64,000 nucleotides of DNA from Rapana venosa (GCA_028751875.1 CM054135.1:2755360-2819359); one strand, 5' to 3'; positions 40,496 to 52,094 are shown, counted from the stretch's first letter. Numbers and translations are program-made. The notes: generated by a model from the letters alone, not told the origin.

Positions 40496-42392
40496 GAGGA
40501 GAGAGGAGGAGAGACTTAAAAAGTCCTAAATCAGTTTTAAATTATGTTAGATATGTTGATGTGGGCAAAAAAGCAGCTGTTTTTGTGGGGAAAAAAAAAA
40601 GACCCCGGGAAATGTGAGAGTCTTGAAGGATTCTATTTGCCCATTTAAATAAAAGAATTCATTTGCCGTAAAAAAAAGAAATGAAGAGAATAACCCTTTG
40701 ATTATTCTGTTTTTTAAAGTGTTGTTATATTTAAAAAACAAAAAAACCCAAAAAACAGCAAGGTGTGATTTGTAATCAATGACGGTCCCAACAAATTTTT
40801 TTCGACAAATTAAATTTTTTGGTTTTTTTCTATTAAAAAAAAAAGAATTTTTATTTCATTTTTGTTTTGTTTTTTAAAAAATGCTTTGTACTTGATTAAA
40901 AGCACCTTGAGCTCTATTTTTCTTTAATTTGAATGATGGCTAGGTGGGGTGGAGAAACTGGAATTTGTTTTGTTTATTGATTTATTCACCCCGCAGTAAT
41001 CAATATAGTAATTTTATTGATAAATATCATGTCCCCTAAATTAAAAATAATAAATCAAAGTAAAAAAAGGGTTCAAGAAGCATTGTTTCTCTTTTGGATG
41101 ATTTTTTTTTTCAATTTTATCTTAAATTGCTCCCTTTCATGATTTTTTGCTTTTGAGGGGGGTGGTTTCCTGGCCAACCAAAAAAGGTTCCTGTCACAAC
41201 CATAATATATATATAAAATGATAAACAGTTGAATAAAGTTACAAGAATGCATTGTTTCCCAATTTAAATTGGTGTGTTTTGTTTAAGTTTTTTAAATTTC
41301 TACACTTCCCCTGTTTTTGTTTTGGGGGTGTGGTTTCCCTGTCACAACCAAACGGTTTTCCATTCAACTGCCATATTACTTTTTTAAGTATTTAAATTTG
41401 AAAAATTGTTCCCTTCTTTTGTAAAGAAAATTGTTGTTTTATTGTATGATTCTGTGGATAAAAATTTAGGTAATTTGTGGTGTTCCGTGGTCACTAGCAA
41501 AAAAACACAACTTTTTTAAATTTGGGTGTAAAAACTGTCTTAGAGTGTCTTAGAAATATAGCCAAAAATAGCTTTTTGTGATTTTCATACTTCCAAATGT
41601 TAAAATTTGTTTTTTAAATGAAAACAACGCATTTTGGAGGGTTTTTTGTTTTTTTCTGAGTACAAAAAATTTATTTATGACTTTTTGGGTTTTCCCTGTC
41701 ACAACCGCAACACGGCTAAAAAAAGAACTTTCATTCATCAAAACTAGGAAACCAAAATTTAAAATTTCATAATTTTTCAAAACAATGCGAAATGCAGAGT
41801 ACTCTAAAATATGGCAAAAAAGGCCATAAAACTTAATGACATTTATTTTCAAGGTTAGTCAAAAAAACCCCCAAGTTTTTGGAATAAACCCGATAGATAG
41901 TAGTAGTGATAGTGATAGTGATAGATAGGGGTAGATATGAGATAGTGGTGATGATATGTAGTAGATAGGTAGATGTTTGGTAGATATGTAGATAGGTGGT
42001 AGATAGTAGGAGTAGTGATGGTAGGTAGAAGAGAGAGAGATAGGTCTAGGAGTAGGTAAAAGGTAGAGAGGATAATACTAGTAGATAGGTGTAGTAGATG
42101 GGAGATAGATGATGATAGATAGAAAATTGATAGATAAGATAGAGTGATAGGAAAGGGTGATAGTTAGATGTCTTACTCACTGTTCCTACGGGGACAAATA
42201 AAAGGAAGGGCTCTCTCCCAAAAGTTGAAGGGTTTTTACTTAACCTGTGCGCAAAATGTTTCCTTCTTGCATGGTTCAAATTATGGTACCTGGGTTTATA
42301 CTTAAGTCTCAGCTGAAGGACTTTGAGGGGGGGAAGGGGGGAGGGGGGGGGGGGGTTTTGTGGGTCGTTTGATGTTAAAAAACCCCCCCCCC
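35724..42392. other. AT-rich, homopolymer-rich sequence with no recognised gene
   Basis: This 6.7 kb has unusually many homopolymers (G-runs of up to about 30 at 36,500-36,530, T- and A-runs throughout). It holds GA runs near 36,275-36,345 and 40,450-40,510, TG runs (36,530-36,700, 37,580-37,640), CT runs (36,960-37,035) and GATA-type runs (37,680-37,880, 41,890-42,150). The rest is AT-rich with short frames that resemble nothing known. The look suggests either an old satellite-like region or poor consensus quality. Confidence 0.55.
41160..41710 (+). repeat. Recurrent CCTGTCACAACC blocks
   Basis: A short block GTTTCCCTGTCACAACC recurs near 41,330 and 41,690. A variant (GGTTCCTGTCACAACC) lies at 41,188, and reverse or related forms near 39,205 and 39,400. 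Surrounding sequence is only vaguely alike. It may be remnants of a longer-unit repeat. Confidence 0.35.
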
Positions 42393-42499
42393 CATTCTAA
42401 GGCAGTCAAGACTTAGTTTATATATTCAATCCCAATTAACAAGGTTAATCAACGATTTATTCCCATGATCTCTTTTTGAGCTATACAGAAACGAGAAAG

Positions 42500-42640
42500 A
42501 AGTATTCATATATATATATATATATATATAATATATAAGATATATATATATATTAATATAATATAATATATAAAATAGATAGATATAAAAGGTAGATAGA
42601 TAGGATAGATATAGAGATAGATATATATAATACATCAGTA
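42500..42640. repeat. AT and GATA microsatellite
   Basis: (AT)n followed by (GATA)n-like units; counterpart at 58,925-59,055. Confidence 0.88.
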
Positions 42641-42739
42641 AATTAATGACGTGCAAACACAGGAAAATGGAAGTTCACAAAGGACAAAAAGTAAATGTTA
42701 AAACGCGCTACAGTGGGTCAAGTTAACCATTACATCCTT

Positions 42740-43160
42740 CGGGTATGTGTGGCGTGCGTGCGTGCGTGCGTGCCGTGCGTGCTGTGTGGTTGTGGGTGTG
42801 TGTGTGTGGTGTGTGAGGTTCTTGATTTGTATGTTGTTTTCCACACATGACAAGAGAGATAAAGGGGGACGGGTGGGGGAGAAAGTAATGGAGAAAACAA
42901 TCAACCAAAAATGGAGTAGGGAAAGCTCGTGTGTGTGTGTTGTGTTGTGTGTGTGTGGGTGTGTGTGTGTGTTGTGTGTGTGTGTACTTCAGTTGGGTTT
43001 TTTTTCACAAATGACAAGAGGAGATAAAGGGGACAGGTCGGGAAGTAATGGAGGAAAACATTCCAACAAAAATGGCGAAGGGAAAGCTCGTGTGTGGTGT
43101 GTGTGTGCGTGGTGCGTGCGTGCGTGCGGCGTCGCGCGTCTGTTGTGTGTTGTGTGTAAG
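42740..43160. repeat. GT/GC-GT microsatellite block with duplicated unique segment
   Basis: Three GT-rich runs alternate with a ~100-bp segment that is itself present twice: ACATGACAAGAGAGATAAAG...AAAGCTCGTGTG near 42,845-42,935 and ACAAATGACAAGAGGAGATA...AAAGCTCGTGTG near 43,005-43,095. This is a two-unit tandem repeat of about 160 bp. Cys/Val frames are artefacts. Counterpart: 59,160-59,580. Confidence 0.75.
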
Positions 43161-44490
43161 TAGACACGCTTTAAGCTTTAACAGTTTGTCATTGCCCAAC
43201 TAGGCCTTTTGACAAGGGAGGTAACACATATCTTTATGAAACGGTAAATAAAAAGTTAAATACGTGATCAGTACAATTTTAAGTTAGGCAAAAAGAAAGG
43301 ATCCATCCACGTATAGCAGACTAATTAAAATATTGTCGTATATATACATTTACAAATCACCAAGTTCATACAAAGAAAAAAAAAAGGAAATTCAAAGTGA
43401 AATGCAAAAACATTCCAATAGACCATCCATTCAAATTACAAGTGATTCAAGTCAGCCTTTTTAACTCTGCTTACTTGAGAATACATTGCTCTTTAAAGTG
43501 ACTATATCATTACATATTTACATAATTGGTGCTGACATGACTTTGTCTTAATTTTTGTGCCTCGCAATAAACTTAGCTACAGATTAAATTACATGTTCGT
43601 TTTCAGACGACAAAATAGAAACAACATATGGACTTTATGTTGCCTGTTTCTTTCGTATATTTTCATATGCTTTACATGTAAAACAAAAAAGAATTTTCAT
43701 CGTCGAATACAGTATACCACAAAGGACATGGTAACTGCATGGATGTCTGTCTGGAATCTTTGTTGTTTGCAATTAAAACCCAGTGATTAACCTACAATCG
43801 AGCATAAATTAAGCCTTGCATTTATCAGTAACTATTGATAATTTTTGTCTGAAAGGATTTAAAGGAAAAGAACCATGTTAGAGAGAGAGAGAGAAGGAGG
43901 AGAGAGAGAGAGAAGAGAGAGAGGAGGAGAGAGAGAGAGGCGCTTCAGTCTCTCTAATTTCACATCTAGTGATTTTAGACTCTATTATTATTGGTTGTTG
44001 TTGCTGTTATTATTATTATTATTAATTTATTATTATTATTATTACTGAAATAGAACCCACTTTGTAAGGAACCCAATACAAAGTAACAGTACTACCTCTA
44101 AAATCAAAAAGTGTGCCAGATGCCTGATTTCAATGTCTTTTCTTCTTTGAAAAATATGTAAAACTGATTTAGAATCAAATGTTGAAAATGTAACACTTTA
44201 GGGAAGTCGAATACATAGTAAGTACAGTGCCAACAGTATAGCAGTTCGCTCAGCTTTAAATATATAGGTTGAAAGATCTTTTAATTATTAAATAATAAAA
44301 AGCTGCATCTGTCTCATTAGTGTTTAGAATGGAACCAAGTGTTTTGAGATGATCAGGATCCCATAAGTATTTTGAATATTTTTTATGTTGTAGGAATGTT
44401 ATAAGTTCAGTACTAATGATGCAATATGGTGAAAAATACTCTGGCAGGGTATTTCATATATTGTGTGACGTGAAAAATGTTCCAAATGTA
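43161..44490. other. Non-coding sequence with GA and TTA runs
   Basis: Contains (GA)n at 43,878-43,940 and (TTA)n at 44,005-44,045. The rest is AT-rich with no recognised exon or transposon. The same content is found at 59,580-60,915. Confidence 0.5.
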
Positions 44491-44600
44491 GAAGAGGAAG
44501 AACAAGAAGAGGAAGAAGAATGAAGGAAGAAGAAGAAAGAAGAGGAGAAGAAAAGAGAAAAAGAAAGGAAGAAGAAGGAAAAAAGACGAAGAAAAGTACC
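44485..44600. repeat. GAAGAG purine tract
   Basis: GAA/GAG-rich run, 18 bp or so shorter here than in the other copy of repeat B (60,905-61,018). It shows that the two copies differ in repeat length. Confidence 0.8.
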
Positions 44601-44789
44601 TTATAAGCCCTCGGTGAAATGACGACTTTTCCCCAAGATATCCCTTTTCCCCAGAATTGTGTGAGCATGCATGACAGAGCCATATGCCAAAATTTAAAAC
44701 CAATATACTGCATACACAAGGGGACTGATGAAAAAAGCACATGAAAGTGTAATCCAGAATCCTCAAAATTTAAAGAGCAAAAAGAATGT

Positions 44790-45150
44790 TGTTTATGTGT
44801 GTGTGTGTGTGCGTTTGTGTGTGTGCTGTTGTGTGTGCGGGTGTGTGTGTGTGTGGTGTGTGATGGTTTGGGTGGGGTTTTCTTTTGGGGTGGGGGTGTA
44901 CTGGGTGTTTGGTTTGTTGTGTTTTTTTCTGGCTATTGTAGTTTGCATTTGTGTTCACTTAAACCAAGGGCGGTTTTAGAAATAGTTTTTTCGGTCGTTA
45001 TTGCTATTTCCTTGCTCGTTTTTCTTCTCTTTTTTGTTTGTTTTTTGTGGGGTTTTTGTGGGTGTTTTCTTGTTGGTGGTGGTGGTTTTGGGGGGTTTTT
45101 TTGTTTCGTTTTGGGTTGTTGTTTGTTGTTGTTGTGTTGTTGTTGTTTTT
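44790..45150. repeat. GT/TTG-rich tract
   Basis: (GT)n near 44,797-44,866 followed by T/G-rich low-complexity sequence up to ~45,150. Counterpart: 61,219-61,575. Confidence 0.75.
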
Positions 45151-45299
45151 TTGGGGGGTTAAAGAATGCAAAACACAAAATTAGCCATAATTTCAAAAGA
45201 AGAAATATATTTTTTTCCAAAAAATATTAACAACTCAAAACTTTTTGTTACAGAAAAACCTCACCTGTCTCTCCTGTGGGCATCAACCGAATAATTCCG

Positions 45300-45560
45300 G
45301 CACCAACTAGACCCCATCACACACACCCCTCAAAAGACAGCAACCAGCATGGCCCTGTTGCAATTGCTGCGGTCTTCAGCGACCTTGTTGGCATCCTGGA
45401 TCCTGATGCCCCAGGTTCCAGATATGTTTCCAGAAGCTGAGGGGCCTCCCTTCCTCTCCTTTACCCTCACCCTGCCCGTGGAAAATGGCCTTCTTGAGAG
45501 GGTCCCGACATGGTTTCCATAGTAGTTCTAGTGCATGGCCTACTGTTGTAACGTATGTAT
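45300..45560 (-). pseudogene. LINE ORF2 C-terminal remnant
   Basis: On the minus strand the frame in the better-preserved second copy (61,740-61,960) reads ALELLWNHDTDLKKAIFHGQ and then GEGKGEEGRPLSFWKHIWNL. This pattern (HDT, FHG, EG, RGRP-like, W) is typical of the C-terminal tail of non-LTR retrotransposon reverse transcriptases. It lies downstream of the RT segment at 46,150-47,140 in the same direction, so both probably belong to one element split by a SINE and AT-rich repeats. Confidence 0.65.
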
Positions 45561-45654
45561 TTGTAATAATAAAACTTTTCCTGTGTGTTCCAGTCGTAAT
45601 TTGCTTTCGTTTGTTCTGGTGTGTTTGGGTTTTTTTGTCTGTTTACTTAACCCT

Positions 45655-45905
45655 GTGCAGCCTTGTAAAACAGTGAGTGTGCCCACGCGAGCATACACAC
45701 GTACATATATACATGCATACATAACATACACAGATACACACAGAAACAGACACGGGCACACACAGACACACGCACACACACAACGTTCCCGCCATTGTGT
45801 GCTGGTGGGAATGGATGACAAAATTGACAAAACTGCATACACACAGGGACTAGATGTAAAAAAAGCACAAGTGCTTATTCCATCATTCTCGAAATAAAAG
45901 AATGA
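45655..45905 (+). mobile_element. SINE fragment, family 2, behind a CA array
   Basis: After a CA-rich stretch come CGCCATTGTGTGCTGGTGGG, CTGCATACACACAGGGACTA, an A-run and GTGCTTATTCCATCATTCTC, which is the 3' half of family 2. Counterpart: 62,095-62,330. Confidence 0.72.
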
Positions 45906-45919
45906 AAAATTTGTAATGA

Positions 45920-46085
45920 AGAAACACATGCACACTATAACTATAACTATATATAACTAAAAAAATTTGTTATCGTCTTTTCTTTGTGTCCACGATTCAC
46001 ACACCCCCAAAAAATTTTAATGAATAAACACATGCACACTATAACTATATAACTATAACTATATATATAGTTTTTTTATCTTTTT
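45920..46085 (+). repeat. Short duplicated block with ACTATA repeats
   Basis: A block of ACACATGCACACTATAACTA, further TATAACTATA units, and a TATCGTCTTTTCTTTGTGTC segment is present twice (about 45,925-45,990 and 46,025-46,095). Counterpart: 62,345-62,525. Confidence 0.7.
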
Positions 46086-46149
46086 CTTTGTGTCCAGGAT
46101 TCCCAACCATAAATCATGACTATACTATACTAAACCATAATTTCATCAT

Positions 46150-47145
46150 TTTCATGTTTAGCAGGTAAGGAATGCTGCCATCTTTCCAGGTGTTGTTTAC
46201 CGTAGTCAATTTCTTTGGCCATTTCTTTTAATGTCCTTGGTACGGATCCCTCATTGGTTTTGACTGAGCAAGAAGTCTACAGTCTTTCGATATTTTTCTG
46301 AAGGAGTTTTGTCATCTCTTCCTGCTCTGTTTCGCAACTTGTGATATTTAAAGTCCTTTTGACATGTTCTAAGTTCATCAATTTTTTATTTCATACTCTT
46401 TTTGGGCCAGCTTGTTCGGCAACATGCAAAAGTTTTGTTTTCTTTTGGCATTGAGGTTTGCAGCAGCTCTTGTTACATCTACTCTGTATTAATAATTATA
46501 CTTACATACTCTCTTCATACTAATCTTAATGGCTATTGTGCTGTATCATCAGCGTAGCACAGATTTTGTTATGGTTCTGCCAGGTGTCCTAGCCCATGTC
46601 TTCAATATCCAAGCTTCCCATGACGTGCTTCATTATGTATTGAAATGGAAAAGGGAGAGGATGCATCCTTGTTCTAACTCCTTTTGAGAATTGAAAAATT
46701 CACCATTCTTTTGGTTGTCCCATCTTATAGTGCCCTTTTGGTCTTCATAAAGTCAGGAAATTAGGGAGATGTGTGAAGATACCATGAATTTTATACATTG
46801 TGCTAATAATGCTGGTGAGTCGCATTGTCAAAGGCTTTGCTGTAGTCTATGAAGGTGATACAAATTTCTTCATTCTTTTTAACCTTTTCAATGATTGAGG
46901 AAAACACGAATAAATGTCTTGTCATCTGTTTTTTGTTCCATAGCCGAATATTGTTCATACTAAACTTGTCTTTTATCCTATTTAAGGATATCAACTAGAT
47001 CCTGCTTGCACAGACAGGTAAGGGCTATTGTATCTGAAAGTTACTGCAATATTTTACATTGTCCTTCTGGGAGGCCGGACAAAGTCTGGAGACTTCCCAG
47101 TTGGCCACTGACCAGTTTTGAGATTGTACAGCATCACAAGGTGAT
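46150..47145 (-). pseudogene. Degraded LINE reverse transcriptase
   Basis: Read on the minus strand from ~47,140: a WSVANWKSPDF/PLKKGD-like start followed by a KDCSNFRTIAL-type segment (clearest in the second copy near 63,420-63,540). Next comes a frame of 63 codons with ICITFIDYSKAFDNATHQHY (46,803-46,994), the first RT palm motif. Further on are a GC-I-LSP-like segment near 46,660 and CYADDTA at 46,543-46,560, the catalytic YADD box. Frame breaks and stops are frequent, so it is dead. Counterpart: 62,580-63,545. Confidence 0.82.
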
Positions 47146-47250
47146 GCATGGCTGTTACAACATCACAGTGATGCTTGGCTGTACAAACATCCGGTGATGC
47201 ATGGCTGTTCAACATCACAGGTGATGCATGCTGTTACAACATCACAGGTA
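47125..47250 (+). repeat. 27-bp minisatellite, noisy copy
   Basis: About four degenerate units of ACATCACAGGTGATGCATGG plus CTGTTCA, interrupted by one-base insertions and deletions. The equivalent in repeat B copy 2 (63,556-63,664) is perfectly regular. Confidence 0.8.
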
Positions 47251-47385
47251 CAATATTTGAAACGTTTTCACTTGGTTTGAGGAGCAAGGCATGCTTCATC
47301 CTCCTACCTATGACTCCGCTGTTGCAGGAAGAAAGAGGTGATGTCCCGCCAAGTCATGGAGACTGTTAGACTGTGTTGTTCATTA

Positions 47386-48017
47386 GGTTTTATAGAACAC
47401 CCAGAGAAATCTGTGCTCCGTCCATCCCAGACTATTCAATATCTTGGTGTTATTATTGATTAGTGAAATACTTGATCTGACACTCAAGCAGTTGACTTTG
47501 AGAACTGTCATGTTGTTGTCCCTCTTAAGGGGGCAAAGAGGTCAAGCATTACATGCACTGAAAGTACATGATATTATGCTTTATCCCTGCAGATCTGTAA
47601 TTCTCTTCTCTGGGAAACAGAAGCATACAAAGCCTGGTGTCCACACAAAGCTAGCAAATATCTTGTCATTCCCTGACAATGATAAACTGTGTTTGGTGAA
47701 ACATCCCTCTGCCCCCCCTTTAAGGGTATCTGGAGTCAGGAGGAGCTCCCAAAAGTCTCAGAACTGTTGATCAGCCTTATGACCCTATCTCCAGGGAAAC
47801 TTTTTCTCGTTGAGTGAAAACAGTGCTTGAAATGGCGGGCATAGATACACACCTCAAAATATGGAAGCCACAGTACACGTGCTGCCAGTACCAGTGCAGC
47901 TGCCAGTCATGGTGTGCATTCCTTGCATCACCCATGAAAGCAGCAGGCTGGAGTAGTCAGAAAACTTTTTGTAAATATTGTAACAAAGCTGTTTCTCCAA
48001 ACTTTGGACGGTTTTAG
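47386..48017 (+). pseudogene. DIRS-type retrotransposon remnant: RT end plus tyrosine recombinase
   Basis: The segment opens in frame with GFIEHPEKSVLRPSQTIQYL, then GVIID and a stop. This is typical of the RT/RNase H junction of DIRS-like elements. It then passes into a tyrosine recombinase-like region: LLSLLRGQRGQALHALKVHD (the GQR arginine), then an H-S-T-R box visible in a second frame near 47,870-47,895, and finally SPMKAAGWSSQKTFCKYCNK. At the position where the family usually has the catalytic Tyr before NK, this copy encodes Cys. Stops and frame changes make it non-functional. It directly abuts the right edge of repeat B copy 1. Family knowledge, not a search, supports the call. Confidence 0.75.
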
Positions 48018-48570
48018 ACACCTACCTTACGAAACAATAATGTATCATATCTGATTGGGTTTAGTTGTACATAATGAGTCTTTACTGATCAATGCTTCAT
48101 CAGTTTGTTGCAGACCTTCTTTTTCATTGGATGAGGTAAGTTGGATGTGACTTGTAAGTTGTTGAAATTGTATGTCCACAAGGTCGCTATAAGTCTTGGG
48201 GGATTTCTCTGTAGGAGAAATGGATGAGAAATAATTTGATAATCCTCTTTAAACTAGGCTTACCCTAGGAAGGTAGAGTTTAATTAAGATTATTTTGCAT
48301 CTATTGGAGGAAAGAGAAATTATGTGCCCACCCCAATGATTTGAGATAACTGTGATGAACATACCCTCCCTATTGTAAGCCTAGTGGACACATGTGCTAA
48401 ATACTGACTTGCTCCCCTCCACATAATTTCTCCTTCCTCCAATACATTCAAAATAATTCTAATTAAACTCTACCCTCCTAGCCTAAGCCTAGGTTAATAA
48501 TAAAAATTAAATCAAATTCTTTTATTTCAAGGATAATGAATAAGCACCAATGTTATTTTTTACACCCAGT
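48018..48570. other. Non-coding sequence, nothing recognised
   Basis: Contains a partly inverted pair of blocks: TTAAACTAGGCTTACCCTAG at about 48,249 and CCTAGCCTAAGCCTAGGTTA at about 48,477. ATTATTTTGCATCTATTGGA is matched in reverse by TCCAATACATTCAAAATAAT. These imply a ~250-bp imperfect inverted repeat spanning 48,249-48,500. Confidence 0.5.
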
Positions 48571-48572
48571 CC

Positions 48573-48652
<80 letters not shown>

Positions 48653-48665
48653 AAGAAGAGAGAGC
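48573..48665. repeat. GA microsatellite
   Basis: About 90 bp of (GA)n. Confidence 0.92.
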
Positions 48666-49825
48666 AATTGACAATTGACACACTTTTTTATTGCTAATTA
48701 GCCGATCAAGCCATTAACAACGGACGCGATTACAATAACATGGGAAACCATAGCAGTGTGGTAGGTACATCAAGATTCGATACATTATTGTCTGTGTTCC
48801 CTTCAAGTGTCTCAATTTTCAAACCAGCCTTTCCTTTTCCAGTCTACAGCCAGAAAGTCACCCATGGAAACAGATCAGGTCCCCCAAGATGATGTAACTC
48901 CTGCTCAGCACTCCACCTGTCTCTGTGTGGTTGGTGTTAGTACAACGTGGTTCCCCTTACGAAGTCTGGCAAGCTGACACGTTCTTCTGGGCAACCATGG
49001 TTTTTCTCTTCTTGCTTGAATTGTACCAGAAACACACATTAGATTCCCTCGCCAGATCTCCATTCCACGAGTATTCCATATGATGCATCTGATTCACATA
49101 TTTTCATCACAATGTTTTGAATCATCGAACATGTACCACCCCTTTCGAAACCGTGTGTTTCTCTGCGGTTCCCTTAACCGTTCTGTACACTTTGTCAGTT
49201 AGATAGACACATACTGTTTCACAATACCAGTATCAGTATCAGAGTCATCCACTGTGGCAGCCAACTGTCACTCTTCCTGCACAACAGCCCTCAAAACACA
49301 CCGATCTTGTTGCCTGTTGCTGGATCACACAGTAGAACAAGGAATCCTAGGTGTGGCTGAGGCAATTCAATGTCACTGCTGACACATAGTACTGTGTACA
49401 CACTGTTTGTTTTCCTTCTTTGCCAATGGAGCATGGAGTCAATGTTACACAAGACCGGCTCTTCCAAGACACTGTTATGTCACATGGCACTTGCCTGTCA
49501 TTCTTGGTGTTGTCTATTCTTTGAACTCGCGATGTCTTTGACAAGGGGTTTTCTGTGAAGTACTGAACACGGGGTTTTATGGTTCAGCACCGGGTCCGCT
49601 TGTCTAGTTGACACGGCTTGTCAGCAGGGCTTCATTTGCCAAGACCGAACACAACACTGCCGCTCTCCCCGCGACTTCCAACTCGATACAACGTTGTCGA
49701 TCAGCAGCGTTTTAAAGTTGTTTATTACAGTAGCTGGAAAGGCCATAACTGACATTTTGAAGCTAAAAGCAAAAATTGGCAGCACTTACTAACGCACACA
49801 CGTATCAGTTCTCGTCCATCACGTT
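48666..49825. other. Unique sequence, no gene recognised
   Basis: Balanced-composition, non-repetitive DNA. On the minus strand a stretch around 48,930-49,200 has few stops (for example a frame containing HGCPEERVSLPDFV), but I cannot link it to a family and see no clear exon boundaries. Confidence 0.4.
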
Positions 49826-49980
49826 GCCCCCGAGAGAGCAAGAGAGAGAGAGAGAGGGAGAAAGAGGGAGAGAGAAAGGAAAATGAGAGAGAGAGAGAGA
49901 GAGAAGAGAGAGAAAGATGGAGAGAGAAAGAGGGAGAGAGAGAGAAGAGAGAGAGTAAGAAGGGAGAGAAAGACAGAGCC
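49826..49980. repeat. GA-rich microsatellite
   Basis: (GA)n with GGGA interruptions. Confidence 0.9.
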
Positions 49981-50179
49981 TCTACTTGAAGAAAGTTTTC
50001 CCCCTAGCCTAATCCTCAGCTGAGGCTATCTGTTGTGTGTGGGTGTGTGTAGGTAGGTAGGCCGACAGCACAGCTTATAACTTGGTGTGTCAATATAACC
50101 CAAGACTCTGGCAGTAAGGGGGTGTGAATACCTACTAGCACATCTACCCCTACCTATCCACATCTTACTCTTGTCGCTC

Positions 50180-50415
50180 GCTCTCCTCCTTTTCTCTCCT
50201 CTCTCTCTCTTCTCTCTCTCTCTCTCCCTCTCTCTCTCTCTCTTCTCAGACTCTCTCTCTCTCCTCTCTCTCTCTCTCAGGGACCTTGGGTAATGGGGGG
50301 GGGGTTAGTATTATGATGTATCCCAACGGCGGGGACTGGATGGAAAAAACTCATGTGTGCTTATGCATTATCCTCGAAATAAAAAATTGGTCTTGTGTCA
50401 GTTGTCTGTCTCTCT

Positions 50416-50456
<41 letters not shown>

Positions 50457-50625
50457 TCCTCTCTCTAGCCCTCTCTCTCTCTCTCTCTCTCCTCTCCTCT
50501 CTCTCTAGCCCTCCCTCGCTCTCTCTCTCGCTCTCTCTCTGTCTCTTCTTCTCTTGCGCCTTTTCTTCCTCGCTCCCTTCCCTCTCTCTCTCTCTCCTCT
50601 CACTGTCATTGGTCCAGAGTCCTTG
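50180..50625. repeat. CT microsatellites flanking a SINE end
   Basis: Two CT arrays (50,180-50,280 and 50,408-50,610) surround a family 2 SINE 3' end (50,300-50,398: GGGGACTGGATGGAAAAAAC, ATGTGTGCTTATGCATTATC, CTCGAAATAAA). Confidence 0.82.
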
Positions 50626-51655
50626 ATGTAGCAAGGCACAGTCTGTCTGCTCTTTGTGTACAGCATAGCTAGAAAAGTGGTGGAGCACACAAGGGCCCCA
50701 AGCCACAGTTTTACACATACCCCTTCCACCTTTGTTACAGGATGTTAGGCATTCCTTCATGTCATGTATACTTCTTCAGTTGGAGGTGTAGGGGTGGGGG
50801 CCATAAAGGGAAGGGGGGTGTCTTTCCTGGATGGTTTGGGGGTGAGGGGTGGGGTGATGTTCCTTACCTTTGTTAACATTCTATTCTTTCTAGGAGAATA
50901 ATGGAATAATTCAAAATGATCCTTTTTTTTTTTTTTTACTGAGGGGTAAAGATTAAGTTTACCCAACTTTCTTTTTGTGGTCATCCTGCCCTCACAACAA
51001 CCACCAACAACAAAAAGATCAAGAAAATTGACTTATATTAAAGCATTTAACAGACAATGTTCATCTATGTTAAAAAGAACACCCCCCAAAAAATACGTGA
51101 GGATTTTTGTTTATATATAAAATTCAGACTTCACAATACATGATAATTTTTTTCAAAAACCAAGACAGTACAACATAAGCTCAAGTCATACAGACAAATG
51201 ATGAAAATACAAAATAACAAAGGTAGGAATAACAACAAAGCAGCCAGATCTGATCTAAAGTAACCACCAGCATTAAAGTGGACTTATAATTTGTCAGTCC
51301 GATGTTTCTTCAAGAGTTTCTTCAATGTTTGTTTCGAAGGAACTGATTTTTAAAAGGGGGGTAGATTATTCCACGATGTTCTTTCTGAATAAGCAAGGCT
51401 TGACTTAATAGAGATTATTATGGGGTCTAGGCAAAATCAGTCTATGAGTAGGCCTAGTTTTACTCACAGCAACATTTTTTCACAATTTTCTTTGGGGCTT
51501 TTCCTTTTAAATATAATTATTGTACATACATAGACACTTGTTGAAATGCAGACTGGCTTTGAGTGGAAGAATATCTAAATATTTGTAGTTGATGGACGTC
51601 AGTGAATCAATCGGATTAGTTCGACAGCTCTTTTATGTAGGCGGGTTTATATGCT
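50626..51655. other. Non-coding sequence, nothing recognised
   Basis: Unique DNA with a G-rich run (50,780-50,855) and an A/T-rich remainder. No exon or mobile element recognised. Confidence 0.4.
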
Positions 51656-51671
51656 TTAGGTTTGTTGCACT

Positions 51672-52060
51672 GGCATAGAATAAGCGTTCGTGTGCTTTAT
51701 TTTACATCCAGTCCCCGTGTGCGTGCAGTTTTGTCAATTTTGGTCATAATTCCGTTCCTGCTGGCACATGCATGGCCTACTCTTCCAAGAAGCGGAACAG
51801 GTTTTGACGTGTGCCCAAGATGTTCTGCGTGTGTTCGCACACTGATCTTGGTTTGGTTTATCGTCTCCTCCGAAGGACTTAGAGAGGGGTTGGGGTGTTA
51901 TTGAAATCGGCATTGATGCTAACTCCATGAGCAAAACATCTTTTTCAACAGGATTTGATGGTTGTCGGGGATCTTTGATAAGCTTGCATTCTGCAGACCC
52001 GAGTTCAAACCCAAGGTCAATGGGAATGGTATTTAAACACGACACTGGTGTGCATGTGGG
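51672..52060 (-). mobile_element. SINE, family 2, reverse, near full length
   Basis: From right to left: a degraded tRNA-like head including GGGTTTGAACTC near 52,000, GGAGTTAGCATCAATGCCGA, GAGACGATAAACCAAACCAA, GAACATCTTGGGCACACGTC, TTCTTGGAAGAGTAGGCCAT, and the terminal CACGAACGCTTATTC. Confidence 0.7.
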
Positions 52061-52094
52061 TGTTGGTTTTTTTCACATACTAGTGAGACACCAG

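Larger units (their letters stand above)
42393..47235. repeat. Long direct repeat B, copy 1
   Basis: The segment recurs at 58,812 in the same orientation. The shift is 16,419 bp at the left end, 16,422 bp near 44,770 and 16,434 bp near 46,780, because of scattered small indels. The left two thirds are almost identical; the right third has many one- or two-base differences. It carries GT and GA arrays, a GATA/AT tract, SINE and LINE remnants and, at its right edge, a 27-bp minisatellite. Confidence 0.9.

Noticed and set aside
42747..43163. Cys/Val-rich frames that resemble cysteine-rich peptides, also at 44,799, 57,212, 57,772 and 58,408
   Set aside because: They result from GT repeats (TGT/GTG codons); spacing of cysteines follows the dinucleotide repeat, and there is no signal peptide or mature peptide pattern.
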